Shown in pieces: positions 34,260 through 44,014 of a stretch of 55,746 nucleotides of DNA. A program made the position numbers and the translations under genes. The DNA is from an uncultured Clostridia bacterium (GTDB lineage: Bacteria > Bacillota > Clostridia > Saccharofermentanales > Saccharofermentanaceae). The stretch is taken from the NCBI GenBank assembly GCA_947303185.1, contig CAMYXF010000002.1:1-55746 (forward strand), given 5' to 3'. The notes beneath the pieces are model-generated. The model was not told the DNA's origin, ran no database searches, and saw nothing but the letters and a program-made list of their open reading frames with translations. Positions within the stretch are counted from its first letter, which is position 1. Each line of letters begins with the position of its first letter.

Positions 34260-35873
34260 ATGGCAAACATTGATTTGACAAAGTACGGCATCACAGGCAC
34301 AACTGAGATCGTCTACAATCCTTCATATGAGACACTCTTTGAAGAAGAAACAAAGGCTGGTCTTGAGGGATACGAGGTTGGTAAGGTTACTGAGCTTGAT
34401 ACTGTTAACGTTATGACAGGTATCTTCACAGGCCGTTCCCCTAAAGATAAGTACATCGTTATGGATGAGAACTCCAAGGACACAGTTTGGTGGACATCTG
34501 ACGAGTACAAGAACGACAACCACCCTATGACAGAGTCTACATGGGAAGTTGTTAAGGACATCGCTAAGAAAGAGCTCTCCAACAAGAGACTTTTCGTAGT
34601 TGATGCTTTCTGCGGTGCAAACAAGGATACAAGAATGGCTATCCGTTTCATCGTTGAGGTTGCTTGGCAGGCTCACTTCGTAAAGAACATGTTCATCGTT
34701 CCTACTGAGGAGGAGCTCGCTTCTTTCGAACCTGACTTCGTTATCTACAACGCTTCCAAGGCTAAGGTCGAGAACTTCGCAGAGCTCGGACTCAACTCTG
34801 AGACATGCGCTGCTTTCAACATCACATCCCGTGAGCAGGTTATCATCAACACATGGTACGGCGGTGAGATGAAGAAGGGTATGTTCTCCATGATGAACTA
34901 CTACCTCCCTCTCAAGGGCATCGCTTCAATGCACTGCTCTGCTAACACAGACATGGAAGGTAAGCACACAGCAATCTTCTTCGGTCTTTCCGGTACAGGT
35001 AAGACAACACTTTCCACAGATCCTAAGAGACTCCTCATCGGTGACGACGAGCACGGTTGGGACGACAACGGCGTATTCAACTTCGAGGGCGGCTGCTATG
35101 CTAAGGTTATCAACCTCTCCAAGGAGAATGAGCCTGACATCTACAACGCAATCAAGAGAAACGCTCTCCTCGAGAACGTAACAGTTGCTGACGACGGCAA
35201 GATCGACTTCGCTGATAAGAAGGTTACAGAGAATACACGTGTTTCTTATCCTATCGACCACATCGAGAAGATCGCTAAGAACGTTAACGTTGTATCCGCT
35301 GGTCCTGCAGCAGAGAACGTAATCTTCCTTTCTGCTGACGCTTTCGGCGTACTCCCTCCTGTTTCCATCCTCACACCTGAGCAGACAAAGTACTACTTCC
35401 TCTCAGGCTTCACAGCTAAGCTTGCTGGTACAGAGCGTGGAATCACAGAGCCTACACCTACATTCTCCGCTTGCTTCGGTCAGGCATTCCTTGAGCTCCA
35501 CCCTACAAAGTATGCTGAAGAGCTCGTAAAGAAGATGGAGAAGTCCGGCGCTAAGGCTTACCTCGTTAACACAGGTTGGAACGGCACAGGCAAGAGAATC
35601 TCTATCCCTGATACACGTGGAATCATCGATGCAATCCTCGACGGTTCTATCAAGGATGCTCCTACAAAGAAGATCCCTTACTTCGATTTCGAAGTTCCTA
35701 CACAGCTTCCCGGCGTTTCTACAGAAATCCTCGATCCTCGTGACACATATGCTGATGCAGCAGAGTGGGACAAGAAGGCTCAGGATCTCGCTGGCAGATT
35801 CATCAAGAACTTCAAGAAGTATGAGACAAACGAAGCTGGTAAGGCTCTCGTTGAGGCTGGTCCTAAGCTCTAA
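34260..35873 (+). CDS. pckA: Phosphoenolpyruvate carboxykinase (ATP)
   Basis: Interconverts oxaloacetate + ATP and PEP + CO2 + ADP. In rumen and gut anaerobes it often runs towards oxaloacetate to fix CO2 on the route to succinate. The 537-residue protein has [12 protein letters not shown], the kinase-1a loop GLSGTGKTT (242-250), metal-binding [22 protein letters not shown], and [21 protein letters not shown]. Codon use is strongly biased (nearly all CTC and AAG), which suggests high expression. AGAGG ribosome site; single-gene unit with its own terminator. Confidence 0.97.
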   Translation: MANIDLTKYGITGTTEIVYNPSYETLFEEETKAGLEGYEVGKVTELDTVNVMTGIFTGRSPKDKYIVMDENSKDTVWWTSDEYKNDNHPMTESTWEVVKDIAKKELSNKRLFVVDAFCGANKDTRMAIRFIVEVAWQAHFVKNMFIVPTEEELASFEPDFVIYNASKAKVENFAELGLNSETCAAFNITSREQVIINTWYGGEMKKGMFSMMNYYLPLKGIASMHCSANTDMEGKHTAIFFGLSGTGKTTLSTDPKRLLIGDDEHGWDDNGVFNFEGGCYAKVINLSKENEPDIYNAIKRNALLENVTVADDGKIDFADKKVTENTRVSYPIDHIEKIAKNVNVVSAGPAAENVIFLSADAFGVLPPVSILTPEQTKYYFLSGFTAKLAGTERGITEPTPTFSACFGQAFLELHPTKYAEELVKKMEKSGAKAYLVNTGWNGTGKRISIPDTRGIIDAILDGSIKDAPTKKIPYFDFEVPTQLPGVSTEILDPRDTYADAAEWDKKAQDLAGRFIKNFKKYETNEAGKALVEAGPKL

Positions 35874-35900
35874 TTCTTCTCGAATTAAGATAGTTCAATT

Positions 35901-35936
35901 AAATACTCCTGGGGATTTCCTCAGGAGTATTTTTAT
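35901..35936 (+). terminator. Terminator of pckA
   Basis: AAATACTCCTG (35901-35911) pairs with CAGGAGTATTT (35922-35932), followed by TTATATAG; a typical stem with a T-rich end. Confidence 0.88.
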
Positions 35937-36032
35937 ATAGTTTTAAAAAATTTTTATGATTTTGTCTGTTTAATTATTTCTTAGTGGTATAGTTTAAATA
36001 TAAATCTCCTATATTTCGCCGGGTACTAGAAA

Positions 36033-36608
36033 ATGAAGAGAACGAGAGACATCAGAGTTATTAGAACGCAAACAGCTCTGCTTGAGGCTTTAGAAGATCT
36101 TATTAAGACCAAAAAGCTCTCAAACATCACGATCACGGAGCTTTGCACGACTGCCAAGATCAACCGCAACACGTTCTACTATCACTACAACAATATATTT
36201 GAGTTCTTAGATGAGCATAAGCAGATAATCATTGAAGACCTTAATAAGATCTCTGATATCAGCAAGACACACAACAAGCAGAATCTGGTTGAGGTATTCA
36301 GTATTCTCAAGAAGCACCCTCACTTCCTGAATATCCTCATCTCCCCTAACTGCGATCTTGATTTCTTTAATGAGATCTTTGATATGGCATCAAGTAAGTC
36401 ATCGATTATCTTTTCGAAAGATCCGGGCACTCTTACTAATAAAGAAAAGCTTCTTTGTTCTTACTGTAATGCCGGCTGCAATGCTGTCATCATCACCTGG
36501 ATAATGAACGGCATGAAGGAAACGCCCGATGAGATTGCCGATTTTATATGGACTTCTTCCAGGAAAGGCGTGTTCTCCCTCCTTTTCCCAGGAGAAGATT
36601 TCAATTAA
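36033..36608 (+). CDS. TetR/AcrR-family transcriptional regulator
   Basis: A 191-residue regulator. The N-terminal helix-turn-helix is clear (TQTALLEALEDLIKTKKLSNITITELCTTAKINRNTFYYHYNNIFEFLDEH), of the DhaS-like TetR subgroup. The C-terminal ligand domain is not assignable. It sits alone between pckA and a convergent membrane-protein gene, so its target cannot be guessed from context. Confidence 0.9.
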   Translation: MKRTRDIRVIRTQTALLEALEDLIKTKKLSNITITELCTTAKINRNTFYYHYNNIFEFLDEHKQIIIEDLNKISDISKTHNKQNLVEVFSILKKHPHFLNILISPNCDLDFFNEIFDMASSKSSIIFSKDPGTLTNKEKLLCSYCNAGCNAVIITWIMNGMKETPDEIADFIWTSSRKGVFSLLFPGEDFN

Positions 36609-36631
36609 GTCTCATCAAGTAAATTAATCTA

Positions 36632-36666
36632 AAAATGACCACCAGTTAGACTGGTGGTCATTTTTT
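36632..36666. terminator. Bidirectional terminator between the TetR gene and the membrane-protein gene
   Basis: AAAATGACCACCAG (36632-36645) pairs with CTGGTGGTCATTTT (36651-36664), a 14-bp perfect stem with a T run on the right and A run on the left. It serves both convergent genes; the leftward gene's stop lies inside it. Confidence 0.9.
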
Positions 36667-38575
36667 ATGTCTCATTTTCCGGAACAACTTCAGGTATATA
36701 AAATTTCCATATTTTATATCCGTCAATTTCAGCTACCACTTCGAGTTGCACATCAGGATTATAGTAACGCCTCATATATTCAGCCTTATAGAACGCTCCC
36801 CAGTTATCGACAAGATAGATGTTCTCATTGGTAAGATTCTTAAACGGGTTGTATGGATCGCACCCGTTCTTCTCAAGAGAATAGATCTCACCCGGATGTC
36901 TCATCGTGCAGCTACCGAAATATCCATATTCATCACAGAACAATCCCTGCTCAGGTCTGATCCACGGATCATAATCGAAATACAGATCCTGGATACCAGT
37001 ATTAAAATCGATGAAATAATAGTGTTCAGTATCATTCTCGATATATTCGATCAGATCAGGAGACGGCTTGCGCTTAACAGTCGGGAAGGAAACTTTCGAC
37101 GAGACATATTCACCAGATCGGAGCATTGTATTGTCAAAATTCGTTTTGTACTCGTCAGCAGGATCAGCAAGGAGCGTAAACTCATTGATAATCTTGGGAA
37201 CTCTGGTAAACATGATAATAATCACGAAGATCACGGTATAAAACGCAAGCATGCCGCGTTCCTTACCGAAAAGCTTCTTTTTCATAGTTCCGAGCTTAGT
37301 AAGATTCTCATCATAATCAAATGCGGCAAGTACGCATGAAGCTGCACAGAAATATACGCCCCATTCAACTCTATACACCGTTCTGCCGTAGACAACAAAA
37401 CCTAACAGCATCAGGAAAGAAGTTGCGACAAGCAACAAATAATACAATCTCTTTTTATCCAAAACGAGTGAGAGTAATACTGTAATATAAAGGGCAAAAG
37501 CAGCCGGATAGTTTAATTCTCCACGATCAAAAACAACGTTGAAAACATTATCTATAGACTTCGGATTCTGAGCAACTGTACTGCTGTTGATCTCGGCTGC
37601 CTTCTGCAATGCCTCATCAGAATAAACATCCCTGTCACCGAAATTCCATAACCCGAGCATGACATAATCCAGAATGTCAAAACCCAACTCATCTTCATAT
37701 CTGGCTTCGACATCATTGAATTCAGGTCTGGACTTATCTGTAATTGCAGTACGGAGACTATGATACTCGTTGAACTCACGGTATTTTTCATCATGTGAAT
37801 TAATATATTCACCCACTGAGTTAATAGCGAACATCAGACCGATGAGTGCAACGCACAAACAGAGTTTTAGCAGTGCTCCGGCAATATCCTTTTTCGAAGC
37901 CTTAACTCTCTTACCGTTTTCTTTGCGTGTAAAATGAACAACCATATAACAAAGAAACTGAAGGCCCAGGAACGCAGCGAAAAAATAAATCGTTGAAGAT
38001 CTTACCATCGAACCCGTGATCATGAGAACTGATCCCACAAGAGTAATAAGTATCTTATGCTTTTTAGCTTCCCAGAGTCCGTGAAGAATAAGCAGGCCGC
38101 CTGCTATTCCGGCAGCTGCAGCGACTTTGGTAAATTGTAAAAGCACATATAAATCATCAGTGACTAACGCAAGGAAAACGATAGCAATACAAACAGTTAT
38201 CGTATTAACTTTCTTCTTAAACAACAGATACAAAACTGCCGTAACAGAAGCAAAGCCAAGTGCCAAAAGCATAATGAAATAGAAACTTACGACCGGAATC
38301 AACTTATACAGGAAAACCAGAACATAACCTATAATTACGTTTCCGAACAAAAGATGAGGATCATAACCGTTACCAAATGCACCTGATAATACGGCGTCAT
38401 TAATATAGTCATCAGAAACTTCGTATTTAATATCGTAAAACAGAATCTTTATCAGAAACGCAGCTAAATTAATGAGAAAAGCCAGAAGTAACGGATGTGC
38501 AGCAAGCATTGAAGCGATACTGCCTAACTTTAGACCTGTTGTTTTCTCTTTTTGAAGAGCTGTTACTTCCTGCAT
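36665..38575 (-). CDS. Large polytopic membrane protein, possibly a GT-C-type glycosyltransferase
   Basis: A 636-residue protein with about 11 membrane helices in the first 430 residues and a soluble C-terminal domain of about 170 residues. After the first helix, the outside loop has YEVSDDYINDAVLSGAFG; an acidic pair in this place is typical of GT-C enzymes that use polyprenyl-linked sugars. I do not recognise a specific family and the sugar-transfer role is an inference. The C-terminal domain (DYDPWIRPEQGLFCDEYGYFGSC) is unassigned. GTG at 38593 is possible, but ATG at 38575 has an AAGGG ribosome site. It is a single-gene unit. Confidence 0.7.
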   Translation of the reverse strand: MQEVTALQKEKTTGLKLGSIASMLAAHPLLLAFLINLAAFLIKILFYDIKYEVSDDYINDAVLSGAFGNGYDPHLLFGNVIIGYVLVFLYKLIPVVSFYFIMLLALGFASVTAVLYLLFKKKVNTITVCIAIVFLALVTDDLYVLLQFTKVAAAAGIAGGLLILHGLWEAKKHKILITLVGSVLMITGSMVRSSTIYFFAAFLGLQFLCYMVVHFTRKENGKRVKASKKDIAGALLKLCLCVALIGLMFAINSVGEYINSHDEKYREFNEYHSLRTAITDKSRPEFNDVEARYEDELGFDILDYVMLGLWNFGDRDVYSDEALQKAAEINSSTVAQNPKSIDNVFNVVFDRGELNYPAAFALYITVLLSLVLDKKRLYYLLLVATSFLMLLGFVVYGRTVYRVEWGVYFCAASCVLAAFDYDENLTKLGTMKKKLFGKERGMLAFYTVIFVIIIMFTRVPKIINEFTLLADPADEYKTNFDNTMLRSGEYVSSKVSFPTVKRKPSPDLIEYIENDTEHYYFIDFNTGIQDLYFDYDPWIRPEQGLFCDEYGYFGSCTMRHPGEIYSLEKNGCDPYNPFKNLTNENIYLVDNWGAFYKAEYMRRYYNPDVQLEVVAEIDGYKIWKFYIPEVVPENET

Positions 38576-38637
38576 ATTCCTGCCCTTATTCACAAATTAA
38601 AAATCGTTGATATTTAGAATACCATTATTTATAAATA

Positions 38638-38673
38638 TAAAAAAGCCTGCAGACTTAACTGTCCACAGGCTTT
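38638..38673 (-). terminator. Terminator of the TIM-barrel/ligase fusion gene
   Basis: AAAGCCTG (38642-38649) pairs with CAGGCTTT (38666-38673), with an inner GAC/GTC pair. Leftward it ends in a T run. It lies about 20 bases after the stop. Confidence 0.85.
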
Positions 38674-38692
38674 AAATAACTGTATCTGAGCT

Positions 38693-41218
38693 TTAAGCAG
38701 TTACAATCTTGTTAGCATTCTCGAGGTTGTGTCTCTCGACTGCTTCCTGTCTCATCTTGTACTTGAGGATCTTACCTGCTGCGTTCATCGGGAAACCGTC
38801 AACAAAGTCAACATATCTCGGAACCTTGTGCTTAGCCATGTGATCCATGACGAACTGCTTGATCTCTTCTTCAGAAGACTCTTCACCGGGCTTAAGTACT
38901 ACTGCAGCGAGGATCTCTTCACCGTAATCAGCATCAGGAACACCGATAACCTGTACGTCCTGGATCTTGGGATGTGTATAGAGGAAGTCCTCGATCTCCT
39001 TAGGATAGATATTCTCACCACCACGGATGATCATATCCTTGATACGGCCTGTGATCTTGTAATAACCGTCTTCAGGTCTTCTCAGAGCAAGGTCGCCGGA
39101 GTGGAGCCAGCCGTCTTCGTCGATAGCAGCTGCTGTAGCCTCAGGCATCTTGTAGTAACCCTTCATGATGTTGTATCCGCGTGCGCAGAACTCACCCGGA
39201 ACACCGTCAGGAAGCTCGGCACCTGTCTCAGGATCAACGATCTTTGTCTCAACGCCGAAGATGGAAGGTCCGACGGTATTAACTCTCTGCTCAATGGTAT
39301 CTGTCGTCTTAGACATTGTTGTAGCAGGAGATGCTTCTGTCTGACCGTATGTGATAACGATCTCAGGCATGTGCATCTTCTCGATAACTTCTTCCATTGT
39401 CTTGATCGGGCAAGGTGAACCTGCCATGATACCTGTTCTCATGTGTGAGAAGTCTGTCTTCGGGAAGTTCTCATGTCCGAGCATTGCGATGAACATCGTA
39501 GGAACGCCGTGGAAGCATGTGATCTTCTCCTGGTTGATGCAGTTCAAACCCTTTCTGGGTGAGAAAGCTGTGATCGGAGACATTGTAACTGCGTGAGTTA
39601 CGGATGCTGTCATTGCGAGTACCATGCCGAAGCAGTGGAACATCGGAACCTGGATCATCATGCGGTCGAATGAAGACAGATCCATGCAGTCGCCGATTGC
39701 CTTACCGTTATTAACTACGTTGTAGTGTGTGAGCATAACGCCCTTAGGGAATCCTGTTGTACCTGATGTGTACTGCATGTTGCAGACATCATGCTTGTCG
39801 ATCGTACGGCGGATCTTCTCAACGTCGCTGTAAAGAACTGTCTCAGCCAATGCCGGGAGCTCATCCCAGTGGAAGCATCCGGGAACCTTGGATTCACATG
39901 TGATTACGTTTTTCAATACAGGAAGTCTTGCTGACTCAAGCTTACCGGGCTCGGAATCCTTGAGTTCAGGACAGATCTCGTTAATGATCTGGATGTAGTC
40001 AGAATCCTTGAACTTGTCGATCATGACAAGAGTGCATGTATCAGACTGTCTGAGCAAATACTCGATCTCGTGGATCTTATATGCTGTGTTAACTGTAACG
40101 AGTACGCATCCGATCTTTGTAGCAGCCCAGAATGTGAGATACCACTGGGGAACGTTAGTAGCCCAGATTGCGATGTGGTCGCCCTTCTTACATCCCATTG
40201 CAAGGAAAGCACGAGCGAGGTTATCTACGTCATTTCTGAACTCAGGATATGTACGTGTATAGTCGAGCTCTGTATATCTGAAAGCATACTGGTTAGGGAA
40301 TAATTCACAGATCTTATCCAATACATCCGGGAATGTGAGATCGATCAGAGTCTCCTTGGGCCAGGGATAGTAACCTGTTCCCCTTTTGTCTGTCTGAAGC
40401 TCAGTCTTCTGCTTCGGACGGTATGTCTCCATGTAATTAGCGAACTGAGGAATAACGATACCTGCAGAATCAAGATCCTTGGACCATCTGTAAACCCACT
40501 CGAGTGAGATATATCCGATATAGTCGATTGCCTGGAGAGCATCGAACATCTCCTTCAAAGGCATATCACCTGTACCCATGAGCTTGTAGGATACCTTGCC
40601 GTCGACCATGACGGAGTCCTTAACGTGAACGTGCTTGATATATTCACCGAGGTTATTTACTGTCTCAACGGGAGACTCGCCCATGAATCTATATGGGTGA
40701 TGCATGTCCCAAAGAGCTGCTACCTTGCGGTTGCCGATCTCATCGAGGAGCTTCTTAAGTCTCTTTGTATCAGCATAAACGCCGTTTGTCTCGATAAGGA
40801 GTGTTACGTTATATTCTTCTGCATAAGGAATGAGTTCTCTCATGATGGAGATAACTACATTATCGTCGATCTCCTTCTCAGGAGCCGGATTACGGTCACC
40901 AAGTACACGGATATAAGATGTGCCGAGCTTTGAAGCAAGCTCGATATAAGCCTTGATCTCAGCGATTGCCTTATCCTTTGTGGCAAGATCGTTTACAGGC
41001 TCGCCTGAAGAAAGACAAGGGATAGCGATCTTTAATTCCTTAAGTTTAGCTACTGTCTTGGGAAGCTCGCTGTCTCTGAACGGAGGAGCCTTAACGGAGA
41101 AAATGTCCTGGCCGAGACCTCTGATCTCAATTCCGTTGAAATTGAAGTCCTTAGCCATTGAGTAGATATCCTGCCATGAAAAGTCAGGGCATGCGAGTGT
41201 TGAAAAGCAAGTTAACAT
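38693..41218 (-). CDS. Fusion: sugar-phosphate-isomerase-like TIM barrel + acyl-CoA synthetase
   Basis: One 841-residue chain with two enzymes. Residues 1-265 form an AP-endonuclease-2/xylose-isomerase-like TIM barrel with its metal residues visible: Glu143 (LIETNG), Asp171 (LWDMHHP), the His pair in HVHVKD (196-198) and Glu240 (ISLEW). Residues 290-841 form an AMP-binding acyl-CoA ligase: YTSGTTGFPKG (484-493), PMFHCFGM, TYGQTEASP, LHSGDLA, GRIKDMIIRGGENIYPKEIE and the C-terminal catalytic AAGKILKYKMR. The joint (about 265-290, PKQKTELQTDKRGTG) is a short linker. GAGGG ribosome site. It lies 250 bases beyond the fakA operon on the same strand. Both halves look catalytically complete; the joint pathway is not known. 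Confidence 0.92.
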   Translation of the reverse strand: MLTCFSTLACPDFSWQDIYSMAKDFNFNGIEIRGLGQDIFSVKAPPFRDSELPKTVAKLKELKIAIPCLSSGEPVNDLATKDKAIAEIKAYIELASKLGTSYIRVLGDRNPAPEKEIDDNVVISIMRELIPYAEEYNVTLLIETNGVYADTKRLKKLLDEIGNRKVAALWDMHHPYRFMGESPVETVNNLGEYIKHVHVKDSVMVDGKVSYKLMGTGDMPLKEMFDALQAIDYIGYISLEWVYRWSKDLDSAGIVIPQFANYMETYRPKQKTELQTDKRGTGYYPWPKETLIDLTFPDVLDKICELFPNQYAFRYTELDYTRTYPEFRNDVDNLARAFLAMGCKKGDHIAIWATNVPQWYLTFWAATKIGCVLVTVNTAYKIHEIEYLLRQSDTCTLVMIDKFKDSDYIQIINEICPELKDSEPGKLESARLPVLKNVITCESKVPGCFHWDELPALAETVLYSDVEKIRRTIDKHDVCNMQYTSGTTGFPKGVMLTHYNVVNNGKAIGDCMDLSSFDRMMIQVPMFHCFGMVLAMTASVTHAVTMSPITAFSPRKGLNCINQEKITCFHGVPTMFIAMLGHENFPKTDFSHMRTGIMAGSPCPIKTMEEVIEKMHMPEIVITYGQTEASPATTMSKTTDTIEQRVNTVGPSIFGVETKIVDPETGAELPDGVPGEFCARGYNIMKGYYKMPEATAAAIDEDGWLHSGDLALRRPEDGYYKITGRIKDMIIRGGENIYPKEIEDFLYTHPKIQDVQVIGVPDADYGEEILAAVVLKPGEESSEEEIKQFVMDHMAKHKVPRYVDFVDGFPMNAAGKILKYKMRQEAVERHNLENANKIVTA

Positions 41219-41315
41219 AGTAATTCCCTCTTTATTTATTACGTAACCAAGAGATTATATAGGTTTACGGGATTTTTGTAAATTCACGCGTGATTTTTGG
41301 CTCTACGCGAGCAAG

Positions 41316-41358
41316 CCGACAATCTAATATGGCTGCTTAGCAGCCTAGTGTAAGTCGG
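41316..41358. repeat. Nested stem-loop with perfect inner hairpin GGCTGC-TTA-GCAGCC
   Basis: Outer arms CCGAC (41316-41320) and GTCGG (41354-41358) enclose GGCTGC (41331-41336) / GCAGCC (41340-41345). There is no T-tract, so it is not a clear terminator. It overlaps the end of the possible small reading frame at 41337-41438. The double-stem layout is like the element at 16697-16753. Confidence 0.6.
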
Positions 41359-41438
41359 AGGGTAAGAAGGACAGCAGAAGAAACGCCAAGGATGACGCTG
41401 TTGTTCTTAAGGATCAAACTGTTCTTCTCTGTCTTCAT
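41337..41438 (-). CDS. Possible 33-residue hydrophobic small protein downstream of fakA
   Basis: An ATG at 41438 opens a 33-codon frame: a basic/polar start (KTEKNSLILKNNS), then a hydrophobic run (VILGVSSAVLLTLRLTLGC) long enough for one membrane helix. It begins 29 bases after the fakA stop with a weak AGG ribosome site. Its TAA lies in the loop of a perfect hairpin. It could be a small membrane peptide, the remnant of a longer gene, or chance; the RNA structure argues for caution. Confidence 0.3.
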   Translation of the reverse strand: MKTEKNSLILKNNSVILGVSSAVLLTLRLTLGC

Positions 41439-41467
41439 CAATTAACCTGTTTAAATACGATTAAGCG

Positions 41468-43087
41468 TTAAGAAAACGCAATAACGTAATTATATATATT
41501 TTGTCCGCCTATGCAAGAGTAAATTTCTGCCGAAGGACAGTCAGCCTTTATCTGTCCGTTAATGGAATCAGCAAGGCCCTTATCTTCTTCGTTGTCAGCG
41601 AAAATCATGACTGACTCGCATGAAGCAACCTCAGGTACCGTGGGAACAAAAGAACTAAGGCATTCCTTGAGGTCAGATGAAGCGCATGTGATGGTGTCGT
41701 CATCCAAAACTCCGATGAAATCGCCTGCAGTTACGTTGATTCCGTTATAAACGCCTGTCTTGTCAGCTTTTGCGATAAGTCCTGTGTGAACTCCCTCAAG
41801 AGCCTTGTTCATAGAAGCTTCGATCTCCTGATATGAAGCGTTGGTATCAACTAAAGACAGTGCGAGGTAGCCTTCAGCCATGGACTTGGTGGGAATGATG
41901 TGGATCTCACAATCCTTCATGACTTCCCTAACCTTCTCAGCTGTCATGATGATGTTCTTATTATTAGGTAATATAATTATGTGCTTTGCTGAAGCATCCC
42001 TGCATGTATCGCAAAGGCTCATAACGGATACGTTATTGGACTGGCCGCCCTTTGCGATCTCAGCAACACCCATCTCCTTGAAAAGCTTTTCGAATCCTTC
42101 GCCGTCTGCAACTGCAACGATAGCAACATCTTTCTTATTGGCAAAAACAGTCTCGTTATGCTGGATCGTCATGTTCTCGATCTTGAGCTTAACGAATTCA
42201 CCGAACTTATGGAAATAAGCCATTACAGACTCAGGCTTTAATGAATGGATATGGATCTTAACCTGCTTGCCGTCCTTAACCAGTACGAGAGAATTACCGA
42301 AGTCTCTCATGTCGGATGTAACGAGTGACTCATTGAATGAATCAACCTTATCGTCGTCAAGCTGGATGATCATCTCTGTGCAGTAACCGAATTCAGCTAG
42401 GCCTTCACCGCCCATACCGGGAACGGATGCGCCTGCATCAACTGCTGCAACGGACTCAAACTCTGAAAGATCGATGGCAAAAGACTCATCTAATGCTTCG
42501 AGCATACCTGTTACGAGGCATACGAATCCCATAGCACCGGAGTCGAGAACGTTATACTGCTTAAGGATGGGAAGGAGTTCAGGTGTCTGCTTCAAAGACT
42601 CAGTTGCACCTTCAACGATGTCCTTCATGAACTGCTCTGTTGTAGTATCTTCATCGAGATTGTCTTCAGCATTTTCCTGTGCCATGCGGCAAACTGTAAG
42701 GAATGTACCTTCAACAGGTTCAGCTACTGAGTTATAAGCACTCTCTGTACCTGCGAGGAAACCTGCATAAAGTGAACCTGCGTTTACTTCGTCGTAATCC
42801 TTGAATGCCTTAAGGAATCCCTTGAGCCACTGTGAAAGGATAACACCGGAGTTACCCTGTGAATTCATGAGGGCACCGGTATAAAGCTTATCAAAATCGG
42901 AAGATTCAAGGTCTCTGTCACCAATCTCAACCAGGACCTTCAAAACGCCGCTCATGGTCTTATCCATGTTAGTTCCCGTATCACCGTCCGGTATCGGGAA
43001 AACATTCATGTCGTTTAATTCCTGCTTGTTATCAAGTATCTTCTTGGCACCGCCAATAAGCATCTTCTTAAGAACTGATAATTCCAT
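41468..43087 (-). CDS. fakA: FakA-like fatty acid kinase (DAK2-domain fusion, YloV type)
   Basis: ATP-binding subunit of fatty acid kinase, which phosphorylates fatty acids held by FakB to acyl-phosphates. The 539-residue protein has the DAK2 domain with NVFPIPDGDTGTNM (Mg/ATP aspartates) and ALMNSQGNSGVILSQ, a middle domain with the FGYCTEMIIQL stretch typical of FakA, and a C-terminal DegV-like third (MSLCDTCRDASAKHIIILPNNKNIIMTAEK). A TTG at 43114 is possible; ATG at 43087 with AGAGGAAG upstream is preferred. It is the last large gene of the lipid operon, 37 bases after its fakB partner. Confidence 0.93.
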   Translation of the reverse strand: MELSVLKKMLIGGAKKILDNKQELNDMNVFPIPDGDTGTNMDKTMSGVLKVLVEIGDRDLESSDFDKLYTGALMNSQGNSGVILSQWLKGFLKAFKDYDEVNAGSLYAGFLAGTESAYNSVAEPVEGTFLTVCRMAQENAEDNLDEDTTTEQFMKDIVEGATESLKQTPELLPILKQYNVLDSGAMGFVCLVTGMLEALDESFAIDLSEFESVAAVDAGASVPGMGGEGLAEFGYCTEMIIQLDDDKVDSFNESLVTSDMRDFGNSLVLVKDGKQVKIHIHSLKPESVMAYFHKFGEFVKLKIENMTIQHNETVFANKKDVAIVAVADGEGFEKLFKEMGVAEIAKGGQSNNVSVMSLCDTCRDASAKHIIILPNNKNIIMTAEKVREVMKDCEIHIIPTKSMAEGYLALSLVDTNASYQEIEASMNKALEGVHTGLIAKADKTGVYNGINVTAGDFIGVLDDDTITCASSDLKECLSSFVPTVPEVASCESVMIFADNEEDKGLADSINGQIKADCPSAEIYSCIGGQNIYNYVIAFS

Positions 43088-43124
43088 GTAACCTATCTTC
43101 TTCCTCTTATTCAATAATATGTGG

Positions 43125-44009
43125 TCAGATCATCTGTTCTGTCTTTGATCTGCCGAAATAGTTAACAACTAATGTTCCGGGGCCTGCAGAGGCACCGATG
43201 ATGGAACCGACGACATACTTCTTAATGTTCGCAGAAGGTATCTTCTTTTTAAGTTCCATCTCCAATTCATCCGCATCAAAGAAGCAGTCCGCATGGCCTA
43301 TCCATATGGTCTGCTTCTCAGGTGATACGATGAACTTTGATACGCGGTCAGCGATCTCAGTAAATGATGACTTTCTTCCCTTAACCTTTGTAACGGCAAG
43401 GTTCTGACCCTTTGTATCACTTATGATTATCGGCTTAACGGCAAAGAGATTGCCGAAGAAAGCCGAAGAAGCAGTGATCTTTCCTGCTTCCTTAAGATAA
43501 GACAAAGTCTCAAATGTATTGCACTGGTTATAGAAGAACTTGTTGTCTTCTACCCATTCGCCGCACTCTTCAACAGTCTTTCCCTGCTGGCTCATCTTGG
43601 CGCATTCGATCGCGATAAGGCTCTGGGCCATGCCGCAGATAAGTGAATCGATGCAGATTACCTTACGGTCAGGGAATTCTGCCTTAAGCTTGTCACGGAC
43701 TTCATAAGCTGTCTTGATTGAAGACGAGAGAGCCGATGAACATGCAATATAGATAACATCCCTGTCAGCTGAAAGGTGCTGTCTGAGCTTTTCAGTCATG
43801 GTCCTTTCGGGGACAGGGGTTGTCTTATATCTGACGCCGTTACGCATAGATTCATAGAAATCATGCGCACTCATCTGATCCCAGTCGAGTGAAGCGGTAT
43901 ACCTCTTATCACCCGTATAGTATTCGTTCGCAAAATAGTCGATGGAATACTCCTGCCTTAATTCCAAAGGCATGTCGGAAACAGAATCGATAATGACGTC
44001 AAAGCCCAT
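43125..44009 (-). CDS. fakB: DegV/FakB-family fatty-acid-binding protein (copy 1)
   Basis: Binds a fatty acid and presents it to FakA. The 294-residue protein starts DVIIDSVSDMPLEL (lipid-carboxylate Ser loop), has ACSSALSSSIKTAYEVRDKL, CIDSLICGMAQSL and the C-terminal VGSIIGASAGPGTLVVNYFG, where the small-residue GAxxGPG turn is typical. It sits between a hydrolase gene (5-base gap) and fakA. Having two different FakBs in one operon suggests that each takes a different acyl chain, as for Staphylococcus FakB1/FakB2. Confidence 0.9.
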   Translation of the reverse strand: MGFDVIIDSVSDMPLELRQEYSIDYFANEYYTGDKRYTASLDWDQMSAHDFYESMRNGVRYKTTPVPERTMTEKLRQHLSADRDVIYIACSSALSSSIKTAYEVRDKLKAEFPDRKVICIDSLICGMAQSLIAIECAKMSQQGKTVEECGEWVEDNKFFYNQCNTFETLSYLKEAGKITASSAFFGNLFAVKPIIISDTKGQNLAVTKVKGRKSSFTEIADRVSKFIVSPEKQTIWIGHADCFFDADELEMELKKKIPSANIKKYVVGSIIGASAGPGTLVVNYFGRSKTEQMI

Positions 44010-44014
44010 ATGTA

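Noticed and set aside
36746..37339. 197-codon plus-strand frame inside the large membrane-protein gene
   Set aside because: No recognisable domain and no ribosome site; the minus strand encodes a coherent polytopic protein.
38729..39418. 229-codon plus-strand frame opposite the ligase fusion
   Set aside because: Cys/Leu-rich antisense artefact over a clearly conserved ligase domain.
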